64,000 nt of DNA from DASTFY01 sp963769115 (GTDB taxonomy: Bacteria; Actinomycetota; Acidimicrobiia; Acidimicrobiales; Ilumatobacteraceae). The translations under genes were made by a program, and so were the position numbers. Positions within the stretch are counted from its first letter, which is position 1. Each line of letters begins with the position of its first letter. Shown here piece by piece: positions 16,308 to 24,269 of this stretch. Where the stretch lies: assembly GCA_963769115.1 (NCBI GenBank), contig CAVYKN010000001.1, positions 1 to 64,000 of the forward strand, given 5' to 3'. A model generated the notes under the pieces. It worked only from the letters and a program-made list of their open reading frames with translations, was not told where the DNA came from and did no database searches.

Positions 16308-17209
16308 GCCTGGATGTCGCCGGTGTAGGCCCGGTCGGTGCGGTGCACGGTGAACCCGAGCGACTCGTACAGCGAGACGGCCGCCGTGTTGTCGTTGTCC
16401 ACGTACAGCATGCCGACCGTGATCCCCGCGCCCGCGAGGTGGTCCAGTCCCGCGACCGTGAGCTTCCGGCCGAGGCCCAGGCCGTGGAAGTCGGGGTCGA
16501 CGGCGATGACGTAGATCTCGCCCAACGGCGGGTCGTGCGCGGTGTGCACCTTCGTCCAGCAGAAGCCGGCCAGCCGCCCGTCGCGCTCGTGGAGGAGGAA
16601 GCCGTCGGGATCGAACCAGGGCTCCTTCTCCCGGGCCCGCAGCGTGTCGACGCTCCAACCGCCCTGCTCGGGGTGGGCGTGGAAGGCCCGGTTGTTGACC
16701 TCCAGCCACGCCTGCTCGTCCTTGCCCACGCGGAAGGGGCGGGTGGACAGGCCAGTCGCGACGTTCAACGGCAGTGCACGTCGCATCTGCAGCAAGGTCC
16801 GGCCTGGGGCGAGCCCGACCTCGCTGGCCAGGGCGTCGTGCGCGGCGGTGGGCTCGAACACCCACCAGTGGACGTGTCCACCACCGCTGTCGGCGATCAC
16901 GCTGACCGCGGCGTCGAGCAGCTCGGGACCGATGGTCGCCATCTCGTAGCGGTGGTGGGGATCGACCACGAGCTCCAGCGCCCAGGAATTGTTGCCCCTG
17001 GAGACCTGGGCATATGCGACAGGGTGGTCGTGTCCGGGCTCCCACGCCACGAGGCCGGCGAAGCCCGGCCGGCCTCCTTCCACCAGGTCCAGCCAGGCGT
17101 GGTCGTCCAGCGGGCGATGACCGTCGGCTCGCTCCGCGGCGGCCAACAGCCCGGAGACCTCGGCGATGTCGGTCGGCGTCATCTGGCGCTTGATCTCCAG
17201 GCACCGCAC
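16304..17209 (-). CDS. mshD: Mycothiol synthase (mycothiol acetyltransferase)
   Basis: Last step of mycothiol synthesis: acetylates Cys-GlcN-inositol with acetyl-CoA. 301 residues, two GNAT domains in tandem; the second has IYVIAVDPDFHGLGLGRKL. RAFHAHPEQGGWS is typical of MshD. The GTG at 17209 is preferred over the ATG at 17182: it keeps the family N-terminus and sits 8 nt after a TAGCCT hexamer (17218-17223). Mycothiol is restricted to actinobacteria, a strong taxonomic marker. Confidence 0.88.
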   Translation of the reverse strand: MRCLEIKRQMTPTDIAEVSGLLAAAERADGHRPLDDHAWLDLVEGGRPGFAGLVAWEPGHDHPVAYAQVSRGNNSWALELVVDPHHRYEMATIGPELLDAAVSVIADSGGGHVHWWVFEPTAAHDALASEVGLAPGRTLLQMRRALPLNVATGLSTRPFRVGKDEQAWLEVNNRAFHAHPEQGGWSVDTLRAREKEPWFDPDGFLLHERDGRLAGFCWTKVHTAHDPPLGEIYVIAVDPDFHGLGLGRKLTVAGLDHLAGAGITVGMLYVDNDNTAAVSLYESLGFTVHRTDRAYTGDIQA

Positions 17210-17217
17210 GGTCCCGC

Positions 17218-17238
17218 AGGCTACCGGGGACGTAGCCT
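17218..17238. promoter_or_regulatory. Back-to-back leaderless promoters of mshD and nth
   Basis: TAGCCT on the minus strand (17218-17223, 8 nt before the mshD GTG) and on the plus strand (17233-17238, 9 nt before the nth ATG). The whole intergenic region is 38 bp. Confidence 0.5.
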
Positions 17239-17247
17239 GCGGCTCCG

Positions 17248-17967
17248 ATGCCCGCGGCAGCCACCTCCGACGGTGCGGCGCGCCGGCCGCGGTCACCCAA
17301 GGGACGAGCCCGGGAGGTGGCGAGGCGCCTGGCGCTCGAGTACCCGGAAGCGAAGTGCGAGCTCGATCACGAGGACCCCTTCCAGCTCCTGGCCGCGACC
17401 ATCCTCTCGGCGCAGACGACGGACGTCCGCGTGAACATGGTGACCCCGAAGCTCTTCGCGCGGTACCCGACGCCCGAGGCGCTGGCCGGTGCCTCGCTCC
17501 CGGAGCTCGAGGACATCGTCCGGTCGACCGGCTTCTACGCCAACAAGTCACGCAGCCTGGTGGGCATGGCGCAGGCGCTGGTCGAGCGCTTCGACGGCCA
17601 GGTGCCGACCCGACTGGACGATCTCGTCACCTTGCCGGGCGTGGGCCGCAAGACCGCCAACGTCGTGCGCAGCGTGGCCTTCGACCTCCCCGGCCTCCCG
17701 GTCGACACCCACGTCGGCCGGTTGAGCCGCCGGCTCGGGCTCACCACCGACCAAGACCCCGTGAAGGTCGAGCACACCTTGAACTCCTACCTGCCGGCGG
17801 CAGAGCGCGGTCGGTTCAGCCTGCGGATGATCCTCCACGGCCGGCGGGTGTGCGACGCCCGCTCACCGCGCTGTGAGGTGTGCGTCCTGGCCGACATCTG
17901 CCCGTCGTCGCGGGTGCCGACGGGCCGAAAGCCCCGTCGCCCCCTCGGCGGACCGCTGAAGTCGTGA
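17248..17967 (+). CDS. nth: Endonuclease III (DNA glycosylase/AP lyase)
   Basis: Base-excision repair enzyme removing oxidised pyrimidines. 239 residues. Helix-hairpin-helix LPGVGRKTANVV with the catalytic Lys, the catalytic Asp in LPVDTHVGRLSRRLG, and the [4Fe-4S] cysteines CDARSPRCEVCVLADIC (C-X6-C-X2-C-X5-C). The first ~20 residues are a basic extension. Divergent from mshD. Confidence 0.93.
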   Translation: MPAAATSDGAARRPRSPKGRAREVARRLALEYPEAKCELDHEDPFQLLAATILSAQTTDVRVNMVTPKLFARYPTPEALAGASLPELEDIVRSTGFYANKSRSLVGMAQALVERFDGQVPTRLDDLVTLPGVGRKTANVVRSVAFDLPGLPVDTHVGRLSRRLGLTTDQDPVKVEHTLNSYLPAAERGRFSLRMILHGRRVCDARSPRCEVCVLADICPSSRVPTGRKPRRPLGGPLKS

Positions 17968-17992
17968 GAAACGCAGAAAGTGGTGAGAGGGC

Positions 17993-18127
17993 TTGCACGC
18001 TTGGTTGAATGCGGTACCATTTCTCCACCAACCAGGTTCCCGCCACCTGGTTTGAGAGCGATGCCGGGATCCGCCGCCTGGCGTCGCGGCAGAGCGACGG
18101 CCCCGCGAGGGGCCGTCGCCGCCGTTT
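17993..18127 (+). ncRNA. Candidate small RNA between nth and hisD
   Basis: A promoter-like TTGCAC (17993-17998), a 16-bp spacer and TACCAT (18015-18020) are followed by a ~100-nt stretch with a small hairpin (18031-18051) and a strong terminator-like stem (18094-18119) running into TTTT. No convincing plus-strand gene lies within or just after it. Position and structure are seen; that it is transcribed is inference. Confidence 0.35.
18094..18127. terminator. Terminator-like hairpin between nth and the next minus-strand gene
   Basis: 11-bp GC stem GCGACGGCCCC / GGGGCCGTCGC with loop GCGA, followed by CGCCGTTTT on the plus strand. It lies at the 3' ends of nth and of the small minus-strand gene at 18138 and could serve both. 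Confidence 0.6.
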
Positions 18128-18137
18128 TGCCACCCTT

Positions 18138-18344
18138 TCAGGTGAGCAACCGCTCGGCCCGGGCCAGCTGACGGCCGGCGCTGCGCAGGGACCGCTCGGC
18201 CTCGAACAGCGCCCGGCCCAGGTCTTCGCGTGCCGAGGCGTCGCAGTCCTGGGCGAGCCCGAGGACGCGGGCCTGGAGCTCTTCGACCAGGGTGCGGATG
18301 GTGGCGACCTCGGCGGCGTGACGGGCCATGCCGGCCAGTCTCAC
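18138..18344 (-). CDS. Small helical protein, function unknown
   Basis: 68 residues from GTG 18344, or 63 from ATG 18329 (MARHAAEVATIRTLVEELQA). Heptad-like Leu/Ala spacing suggests a coiled coil (FEAERSLRSAGRQLARAERL). No family recognised. Divergent from hisD. Confidence 0.45.
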   Translation of the reverse strand: MRLAGMARHAAEVATIRTLVEELQARVLGLAQDCDASAREDLGRALFEAERSLRSAGRQLARAERLLT

Positions 18345-18409
18345 ACCGTCGGTCGGCGAGGAACCCTTTCGGTCGCCTCCAGGTGCCGTCGGTAGCCTCC
18401 CGGGCGCCG

Positions 18410-19732
18410 ATGCTCTCGCGCCTCGATCTCCGCGCCGCCGCCACCGGTGGTCCTCTGCCGGTCACGTCACGCGCGCTCGCGGAGCTGCTGCCGAGGCCCG
18501 TGCTCGACGAGGGTGGTCCCGTCGCCGCGGTGCGGGACATCCTGGCGAAGGTGCGGCGCGAAGGCGACCGGGCCGTGCTCGACCTCACCGAGCGCTTCGA
18601 CGGCGTGCGCATGGACAGCCTGGCCGTACCCGCCGCCGAGCTGAAGGCCGCGCTGACCCGCATCTCCGACGAGCTGCGGGAGGCCTTGGAGGTGGCGGCG
18701 GACAACATCGAGACCTATCACCGGGCCCAGGTGCCGCCCGACGCGTCGCTCCGGCAGGCCGGCGTGGAGATCCGGACGCGCACGGTGCCGGTGGATCGCG
18801 CCGGGTGCTACGTGCCGGGCGGGCGGGCCCGATATCCGTCGACCGTGCTCATGACGGCGGTCGTCGCCAAGGTGGCCGGCGTCCCTCAGGTCGTCCTCGC
18901 CACGCCGCCGGCCGCCGACGGCTCCATCCCCGATTCCACGCTGGCCGCCGCCGCGCTGGCCGGGGTAGACGAGGTGTACCGGATGGGCGGCGCGCAGGCC
19001 GTGGCCGCGCTGGCGTACGGCACGGAGACGATCGACCCGGTCGACGTCATCGTCGGGCCCGGCAACGCCTACGTCGCCATCGCCAAGCGCGAGGTCGCGC
19101 AGGAAGGCCTGGTCGGCGTGCCGTCCTCCTTCGCCGGTCCCAGCGAGGTCGTCGTGGTCGCCGACGGATCGGTGGAAGCGGACTTCGCCGCCATCGACGT
19201 CATCGTGCAGGCCGAGCACGGTCCGGACGGACTGGCCTGGCTGATCTCGTGGGAGCCCGCGGTAGTCGATGCCGTCGACGCCGCCATCGAACGGCTGGTG
19301 GCGGGCAACCCCCGCCGGCGTGACATCGAAGCGACGTTCGCCGGCGGTGGTCATGCGGTGCTCGTCGACTCCCCGGCCGATGCCATCGCGGTGAGCAACG
19401 CCATCGCGCCGGAGCACTTGGAGCTCATGGTCGCCGATCCCGAGGCCCTGCTTCCTCTCGTACGCCACGCCGGAGCGGTCTTCACCGGCGCCTGGTCGCC
19501 GGCCAGCGTGGGCGACTACGTCGCCGGCCCGTCGCACGTCCTCCCGACGTTCGGCTCGGCCCGCTTCGGTGAGGCGCTCACCGTGGCGGACTTCACCAAG
19601 CACGTGCACGTCATCCACGTCGACGAAGCCGGGCTCCGGTCGCTCGGCGCGCACGTCGTGGCGTTGGCCGAGGAGGAAGGCCTGCCCGCCCACGCCGATT
19701 CCATCCGGTTGCGGCTGGGGGTCGGCAGGTGA
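18410..19732 (+). CDS. hisD: Histidinol dehydrogenase
   Basis: Final two oxidations of histidine synthesis, histidinol to histidine with NAD and zinc. 440 residues. Landmarks: DRAGCYVPGGRARYPSTVLM, VGPGNAYVAIAKREV, SFAGPSEVVVVAD, QAEHGPDG with a Zn-binding His, and SVGDYVAGPSHVLPT. First gene of the 13-kb his-trp run; a TAGCCT hexamer lies 11 nt upstream of the ATG. Confidence 0.95.
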   Translation: MLSRLDLRAAATGGPLPVTSRALAELLPRPVLDEGGPVAAVRDILAKVRREGDRAVLDLTERFDGVRMDSLAVPAAELKAALTRISDELREALEVAADNIETYHRAQVPPDASLRQAGVEIRTRTVPVDRAGCYVPGGRARYPSTVLMTAVVAKVAGVPQVVLATPPAADGSIPDSTLAAAALAGVDEVYRMGGAQAVAALAYGTETIDPVDVIVGPGNAYVAIAKREVAQEGLVGVPSSFAGPSEVVVVADGSVEADFAAIDVIVQAEHGPDGLAWLISWEPAVVDAVDAAIERLVAGNPRRRDIEATFAGGGHAVLVDSPADAIAVSNAIAPEHLELMVADPEALLPLVRHAGAVFTGAWSPASVGDYVAGPSHVLPTFGSARFGEALTVADFTKHVHVIHVDEAGLRSLGAHVVALAEEEGLPAHADSIRLRLGVGR

Positions 19733-20811
19733 CCCGGGTGCCGGTGCGCGACGACCTCCAGGCGCTGGAGGGCTACCACTCCCCGCAGGTTTCGGTCGCT
19801 GTCAGGTTGAACACCAACGAGTCGCCCGAGCCGCCGCCCGCAGCCTGGCGCGACGCACTGGCCGCCGAGCTCGCCCGTGTCGAGTGGCACCGCTATCCGG
19901 ACCGGTCGGCCCGCGACCTGCGGGACGCCATCGGCGCGCTGCACGGCGTGCCGGCCGAGCAGGTCTTCGCGGCCAACGGCTCCAACGAGGTCCTCCAGAC
20001 GTTGCTGCTCACGTTCGCGGGCCCGGGCCGGACCGTGGCCACGTTCGAGCCGACCTACCAGCTGCACGCCCACATCGCCCGGCTGACCGGCGCGACCGTC
20101 GTCGAGGGCGAACGGCTGGCTGACTTCACCCTCGACCTCCCGGCGGCGACGCGGGTGCTGGCCGAGAGCCGTCCCGCGGTGACTTTTCTGTGCTCGCCGA
20201 ACAACCCGACCGGGCTGGTCGAGCCCGAGGCCACCGTGCGGGCGTTGCTGGACGAGGTGCCGGGGCTGCTCGTCGTCGACGAGGCCTACGCGCAGTTCGC
20301 GCCATGGTCGGCGCTGTCCCTGGTCGAGGAGGACCGTCCGCTCGTCGTGACCCGCACCTTCTCCAAGACCTGGTCGATGGCCGCCGCCCGGCTGGGCTAC
20401 CTGGTCGGGCCGGCCTGGCTGGTCACGGAGCTGGAGAAGGTGGCGCTCCCGTACCACCTCGACACCACCAAGCAGATCGGCGGGCGCCTCGCCCTGGGCT
20501 TCGTGGCAGAGATGGAGACCCGGGTGAAGCAGGTGGTGGCCGAGCGGGAGCGGATCACGAGGGCCTTGAAGGAGCTGCCCGTCGAGACGTGGCCGTCGGG
20601 CGCCAACTTCATCCTCTTCCGGCCCCGCGAGCGCGACGGCCGGGCGGTGTGGCAGGGGTTGCTCGACCGCTCGGTGCTGGTGCGGGACTGCTCGGGCTGG
20701 CCGCGACTGTCGGGCTGCCTGCGGGTGACCGTCGGGACGCCGGCCGAGAACGACGCGTTCGTCGCCGCGCTCGCCGACGTGTTGGCGGGCGACGGAGGGG
20801 GATCGGCATGA
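19729..20811 (+). CDS. hisC: Histidinol-phosphate aminotransferase
   Basis: PLP enzyme converting imidazole acetol phosphate to histidinol phosphate. 360 residues. NTNESPEPPP at the N-terminus, CSPNNPTG, VVDEAYAQF and the PLP lysine in RTFSKTWSMAAARLGY are all present. GTG start overlaps the hisD stop. Confidence 0.94.
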   Translation: MTRVPVRDDLQALEGYHSPQVSVAVRLNTNESPEPPPAAWRDALAAELARVEWHRYPDRSARDLRDAIGALHGVPAEQVFAANGSNEVLQTLLLTFAGPGRTVATFEPTYQLHAHIARLTGATVVEGERLADFTLDLPAATRVLAESRPAVTFLCSPNNPTGLVEPEATVRALLDEVPGLLVVDEAYAQFAPWSALSLVEEDRPLVVTRTFSKTWSMAAARLGYLVGPAWLVTELEKVALPYHLDTTKQIGGRLALGFVAEMETRVKQVVAERERITRALKELPVETWPSGANFILFRPRERDGRAVWQGLLDRSVLVRDCSGWPRLSGCLRVTVGTPAENDAFVAALADVLAGDGGGSA

Positions 20812-21401
20812 CCGCCCGCACCGCGACCCGCCAGCGCGTCACCAAGGAGACGGCCATCGAGCTGTTCCTCGACCTCGACGGCCGGGGCGACACAGCCATC
20901 AGCACAGGTCTGCCGTTCTACGACCACATGCTCGACCAACTCGGCCGCCACGGCGGGTTCGACCTCACGGTCAAGGCCGAGGGCGACCTGCACATCGACA
21001 GTCACCACACGGTCGAGGACGTCGCCATCGCTCTGGGCGAGGCCTTCCGGGAGGCGCTCGGTGACAAGGCCGGCGTCCGCCGGTTCGCCAGCGGCCTGTA
21101 CCCGCTCGACGAGGCATTGGTGGAGGTGGCCCTCGATCTCTCCGGCCGGCCCTACGTGGTGTGGGAGGTCGAGCTGCCGGAGTGCCTCCCGCTCGGCAAT
21201 CCGCCCTTCGACCCGCAGCTGGCCGAGCACGCCGTGCACAGCTTCGCCACCGCGGCCGGCATCACCCTGCACGTGACGCTGCGCCGCGGCCGCAACGTCC
21301 ACCACATCATCGAGGCGACGTTCAAAGGGCTGGCGCGCTGCCTGCGCGACGCCGTGCGCGTCGAGGGCGCCGGGGTCCCGTCGACCAAGGGGGTGCTGTG
21401 A
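20808..21401 (+). CDS. hisB: Imidazoleglycerol-phosphate dehydratase
   Basis: Dehydrates imidazoleglycerol phosphate. 197 residues, monofunctional (no phosphatase domain). Mn-binding motifs DSHHTVEDVAI and NVHHIIEATFKGLARCLRDA, and FYDHMLDQLGRHGGFD. ATG start overlaps the hisC stop by 4 bp. Confidence 0.95.
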   Translation: MTARTATRQRVTKETAIELFLDLDGRGDTAISTGLPFYDHMLDQLGRHGGFDLTVKAEGDLHIDSHHTVEDVAIALGEAFREALGDKAGVRRFASGLYPLDEALVEVALDLSGRPYVVWEVELPECLPLGNPPFDPQLAEHAVHSFATAAGITLHVTLRRGRNVHHIIEATFKGLARCLRDAVRVEGAGVPSTKGVL

Positions 21402-22048
21402 CGAGCGACGGCCGGCCGCGCCCGCTGGTGGCGGTGCTGGACTACGGGATCGGCAACCTGCGCTCGGCCGAGAAGGCGCTGACCCACGTGGGGGCCGACG
21501 CTCGGCTCACGGCCGACCACGGACTCATCGCCGCCGCCGACGCTGTGGTGCTACCGGGCGTGGGTGCGTTCGGCCGGTGCATGGAGGCGCTGCGAGGTGC
21601 GGGGCTGGAAGAGCCGGCGCTCGCCGCCGTCGACTCCGGGCGGCCGTTCCTCGGCATCTGCATCGGCATGCAGATGCTCTTCGAGTCGTCCGAGGAGGAC
21701 CCCACCGTGAACGGGCTCGGCGTGCTGCCCGGGCGGGTGGTGTGGATCCCCTCCGGCGTGAAGCGTCCACAGATGCAGTGGAATCGGCTCGATCTCCGCG
21801 CGACCGGGGAGCCGCTGTTCGAGGGGCTGGGCGAACGACCGTGGGTGTACTTCGTGCACTCGCTCCACGGTGTGCCGCACGATCCTGCCCACGTCGTCGC
21901 CACCTGCGAGTACGGCAGCACCCTCAACGCCGCCTTCCGCCGGGACAACGTCTTCGCGGTGCAGTTCCACCCGGAGAAGTCCGGACGCGAGGGCCTGGCC
22001 CTCCTCGCCAACTTCGCCGCGGTGGCCGCCGGCGCGCTCACGACCTGA
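21398..22048 (+). CDS. hisH: Imidazole glycerol phosphate synthase, glutaminase subunit
   Basis: Supplies ammonia from glutamine to HisF. 216 residues, class I amidotransferase: oxyanion region PGVGAFGRCM, nucleophile Cys in GICIGMQMLFESSEE, and His/Glu in VQFHPEKSG. GTG overlaps the hisB stop. Confidence 0.95.
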   Translation: MTSDGRPRPLVAVLDYGIGNLRSAEKALTHVGADARLTADHGLIAAADAVVLPGVGAFGRCMEALRGAGLEEPALAAVDSGRPFLGICIGMQMLFESSEEDPTVNGLGVLPGRVVWIPSGVKRPQMQWNRLDLRATGEPLFEGLGERPWVYFVHSLHGVPHDPAHVVATCEYGSTLNAAFRRDNVFAVQFHPEKSGREGLALLANFAAVAAGALTT

Positions 22049-22058
22049 CGGCAGGCCC

Positions 22059-22781
22059 GTGGATCTGTACCCGGCCATCGACCTTCGGGCCGGTCGCGCC
22101 GTCCGCCTCCTCCGGGGGGACTACGACCAGGAGACGGTCTACGGCGACGACCCCGTCGCGCTGGCCGAAGGTTTCGCCGCCGCCGGTGCATCCTGGATCC
22201 ACGTGGTCGACCTCGACGCCGCTCGCAGCGGCGACCCGGTCAACCGGCCGGTGGTGGAGGCGATCACGGCCGCCGTGGCCGGGCGGGCGCGGGTGCAGGC
22301 CGGCGGTGGTGTGCGCAGCGTGAAAGACGCGGGTGCGCTCGCCGCCGCAGGCGTGGCGAGGGTCGTCATGGGCTCCGCGGCTCTGGAAGCGCCGGAGGTG
22401 GTCAGCGCCGTCGCCGAGGTCGTGCCTGTCGCGGTCGGGCTCGATCATCGCGGTGGCGAGCTGGCCGTGCACGGCTGGACCGCGGGCAGCGGGCGCCGGC
22501 TGGCCGACGTGCTCGGTGACTTCCCGGCGGCCGAGGCGTTCGTCGTGACGGACATCTCGCGCGACGGTGCGCTCATCGGGCCCGACCGTGAGGGACTGGC
22601 TGCGGTGGCGGCCGTGGCGCCCTGCCCGGTCATCGCTTCCGGTGGGGTGTCGTCGCTCGCGGACCTGGAGGCACTGGCGATGGTGCCAGGGCTGGCGGGG
22701 GTCATCGTGGGCAAGGCCATCTACGAGGGACGGTTCGACGTGGCGGCCGGCCTGCGCGCCCTGGCCGGGACAAGGTCGTGA
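22059..22781 (+). CDS. hisA: Phosphoribosylformimino-5-aminoimidazole carboxamide ribotide isomerase
   Basis: Amadori rearrangement in histidine synthesis. 240 residues from GTG, TIM barrel: AIDLRAGRAVRLLRGDY with the first catalytic Asp and FVVTDISRDGALIGPD with the second. Many actinobacteria use the dual-function PriA here and lack trpF. This window has a separate trpF, and the segment LAVHGW lacks the Arg seen in the RGRGW segment of M. tuberculosis PriA, so a HisA-only role is likely. Confidence 0.92.
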   Translation: MDLYPAIDLRAGRAVRLLRGDYDQETVYGDDPVALAEGFAAAGASWIHVVDLDAARSGDPVNRPVVEAITAAVAGRARVQAGGGVRSVKDAGALAAAGVARVVMGSAALEAPEVVSAVAEVVPVAVGLDHRGGELAVHGWTAGSGRRLADVLGDFPAAEAFVVTDISRDGALIGPDREGLAAVAAVAPCPVIASGGVSSLADLEALAMVPGLAGVIVGKAIYEGRFDVAAGLRALAGTRS

Positions 22782-22788
22782 GGTCGCG

Positions 22789-23556
22789 ATGAGGGTCGCC
22801 CGCGTCATCCCGTGCCTCGACGTGACCGCGGGCCGGGTGGTGAAGGGCGTCAACTTCGTGGGCCTGCGCGACGCCGGTGATCCCGTGGAGCTGGCCGCCC
22901 GCTACGACGCCGAGGGCGCGGACGAACTGGTCTTCCTCGACATCACCGCGTCCTCGGACGGTCGCGACACCATGGTCGACGTCGTGGCCCGGACGGCCGA
23001 GCAGGTGTTCATCCCGTTCACGGTCGGCGGTGGGATCCGAGGGGTCGAGGACGCCCGCCTGATGCTGCGGTCGGGCGCCGACAAGGTCAGCGTCAACACG
23101 TCGGCCGTGGAGCGGCCCGAGCTGATCGGCGAGATCAGCGCCGAGTTCGGGGCGCAGTGCGTCGTGTGCGCCATCGACGCCCGGCGGGTCGCGGGCGAGC
23201 ACTCAGCCTGGGAGGTGTTCGTGCACGGCGGCCGGACACCGACCGGCCGGGACGCGCTGGCGTGGGCGGTGGAGGCCGAACAGCGGGGCGCCGGCGAGAT
23301 CCTCCTCACGTCCATGGACCGTGACGGCACCAAGGCCGGCTACGACCTGGAGCTCACCCGCGCCGTAGCCGACGCAGTCGGGATCCCGGTCATCGCCAGC
23401 GGGGGAGTGGGCACGCTGGAGCACCTCGTCGAGGGGGTACGCGCCGGCGGAGCGGACGCCGTGCTGGCGGCCTCGATCTTCCACTTCGACGAGCACGAGA
23501 TCGCTGCCGCCAAGGCGATGATGGCCGCAGCCGGCATCGAAGTGCGTCCGGTCTGA
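22789..23556 (+). CDS. hisF: Imidazole glycerol phosphate synthase, cyclase subunit
   Basis: Cyclase that, with HisH, forms imidazole glycerol phosphate and AICAR. 255 residues. CLDVTAGRVVKGVNF and TSMDRDGTKAGYDLEL carry the two catalytic Asp residues; phosphate-binding VGGGIRGVEDA and IASGGVGTLEHL are intact. Confidence 0.95.
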   Translation: MRVARVIPCLDVTAGRVVKGVNFVGLRDAGDPVELAARYDAEGADELVFLDITASSDGRDTMVDVVARTAEQVFIPFTVGGGIRGVEDARLMLRSGADKVSVNTSAVERPELIGEISAEFGAQCVVCAIDARRVAGEHSAWEVFVHGGRTPTGRDALAWAVEAEQRGAGEILLTSMDRDGTKAGYDLELTRAVADAVGIPVIASGGVGTLEHLVEGVRAGGADAVLAASIFHFDEHEIAAAKAMMAAAGIEVRPV

Positions 23557-23569
23557 CGCCATCAGGCGG

Positions 23570-23575
23570 TACCGT
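23570..23575 (+). promoter_or_regulatory. Leaderless-type -10 hexamer (TACCGT)
   Basis: TACCGT followed by 8 nt and the GTG of the GroES-like gene. It may give the downstream hisI-trp genes a promoter of their own inside the long operon. Confidence 0.5.
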
Positions 23576-23583
23576 CGCCCCTT

Positions 23584-23925
23584 GTGGCCCCTACCCATGA
23601 GCTCGGCCCGGACGAGAAGCTCCCCATCCAGATGCTGAACGACCGCCTGCTCGTGCGCATCCCCCGTGAGGACGGCGAGCGCCGCTCGTCGGGGGGCATC
23701 CTCATCCCGGCGACCGCGCAGGTGGCGAAGCGCCTGGTGTGGGCCGAGGTCGTGGGCAAGGGGCAGAACGTCCGCATGGTCCAGATGGGGGATCGCGTGC
23801 TGTTCAGCCCGGACGACCGGTACGAGGTGGAGGTCCAGGGCGAGGACTACCTCATCCTCCGCGAGCGGGACATCCACGCCGTCGCCGCGTCGCGCGTGGA
23901 GGGATCGACGGGGTTGTACCTGTGA
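23584..23925 (+). CDS. GroES-like (Cpn10 fold) protein inside the his operon
   Basis: 113 residues from GTG (VAPTHELGPDEKLPIQMLND). Cpn10 barrel landmarks are present: LNDRLLVRIPRE, SSGGILIPATA in the place of the GroEL-binding mobile loop, VLFSPDDRYEVEVQGEDYLI. Slightly longer than GroES at both ends. No groL is adjacent, so it is probably a second, specialised Cpn10. Its stop overlaps the hisI start. Confidence 0.82.
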   Translation: MAPTHELGPDEKLPIQMLNDRLLVRIPREDGERRSSGGILIPATAQVAKRLVWAEVVGKGQNVRMVQMGDRVLFSPDDRYEVEVQGEDYLILRERDIHAVAASRVEGSTGLYL

Positions 23926-24263
23926 TCGCCGCCACCGCCGACCAGCTCGACGCCGTCGTGTTCGACGCCGACGGTCTCGTGCCGGCCATCGTCCAGGAGG
24001 CAGGCACGGGACAGGTGCTGATGATGGCGTGGATGAGCCCGGAGTCGCTGCAGCTGACGCTGGACGAGGGCCGGACCGTGTTCTGGTCCCGCAGCCGCGA
24101 GGAGCTGTGGCGCAAGGGCGAGACCTCGGGCGAGGTCCAGCGGGTCAAGGAGGCCTTCTACGACTGCGACGGCGACACGCTGCTGTTCGTGGTCGAGCAG
24201 GAGGGCCAGGGCGCCTGTCACACGGGCGCCCACTCGTGCTTCTTCCGCGCCTTCGGGAGCTGA
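23922..24263 (+). CDS. hisI: Phosphoribosyl-AMP cyclohydrolase
   Basis: Opens the adenine ring of phosphoribosyl-AMP. 113 residues, monofunctional (no HisE). Zn/Mg motifs WSRSREELWRKGETSG, DCDGDTLLF and CHTGAHSCFF. The GTG start overlaps the GroES-like stop. Confidence 0.94.
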   Translation: MIAATADQLDAVVFDADGLVPAIVQEAGTGQVLMMAWMSPESLQLTLDEGRTVFWSRSREELWRKGETSGEVQRVKEAFYDCDGDTLLFVVEQEGQGACHTGAHSCFFRAFGS

Positions 24264-24269
24264 CCGCCG

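Noticed and set aside
15201..17300. A 699-residue fused protein covering rlmN and part of mshD
   Set aside because: The frame upstream of the rlmN GTG at 16307 has only shadow sequence; MshD motifs are in another frame.
18009..18395. A 128-residue plus-strand gene between nth and hisD
   Set aside because: Its ATG overlaps a probable -10 box and the frame runs through a terminator-like hairpin and antisense to a plausible small gene.
22059..22781. PriA-type dual HisA/TrpF enzyme
   Set aside because: A full trpF is present downstream and the PriA-typical RGRGW segment is not found.
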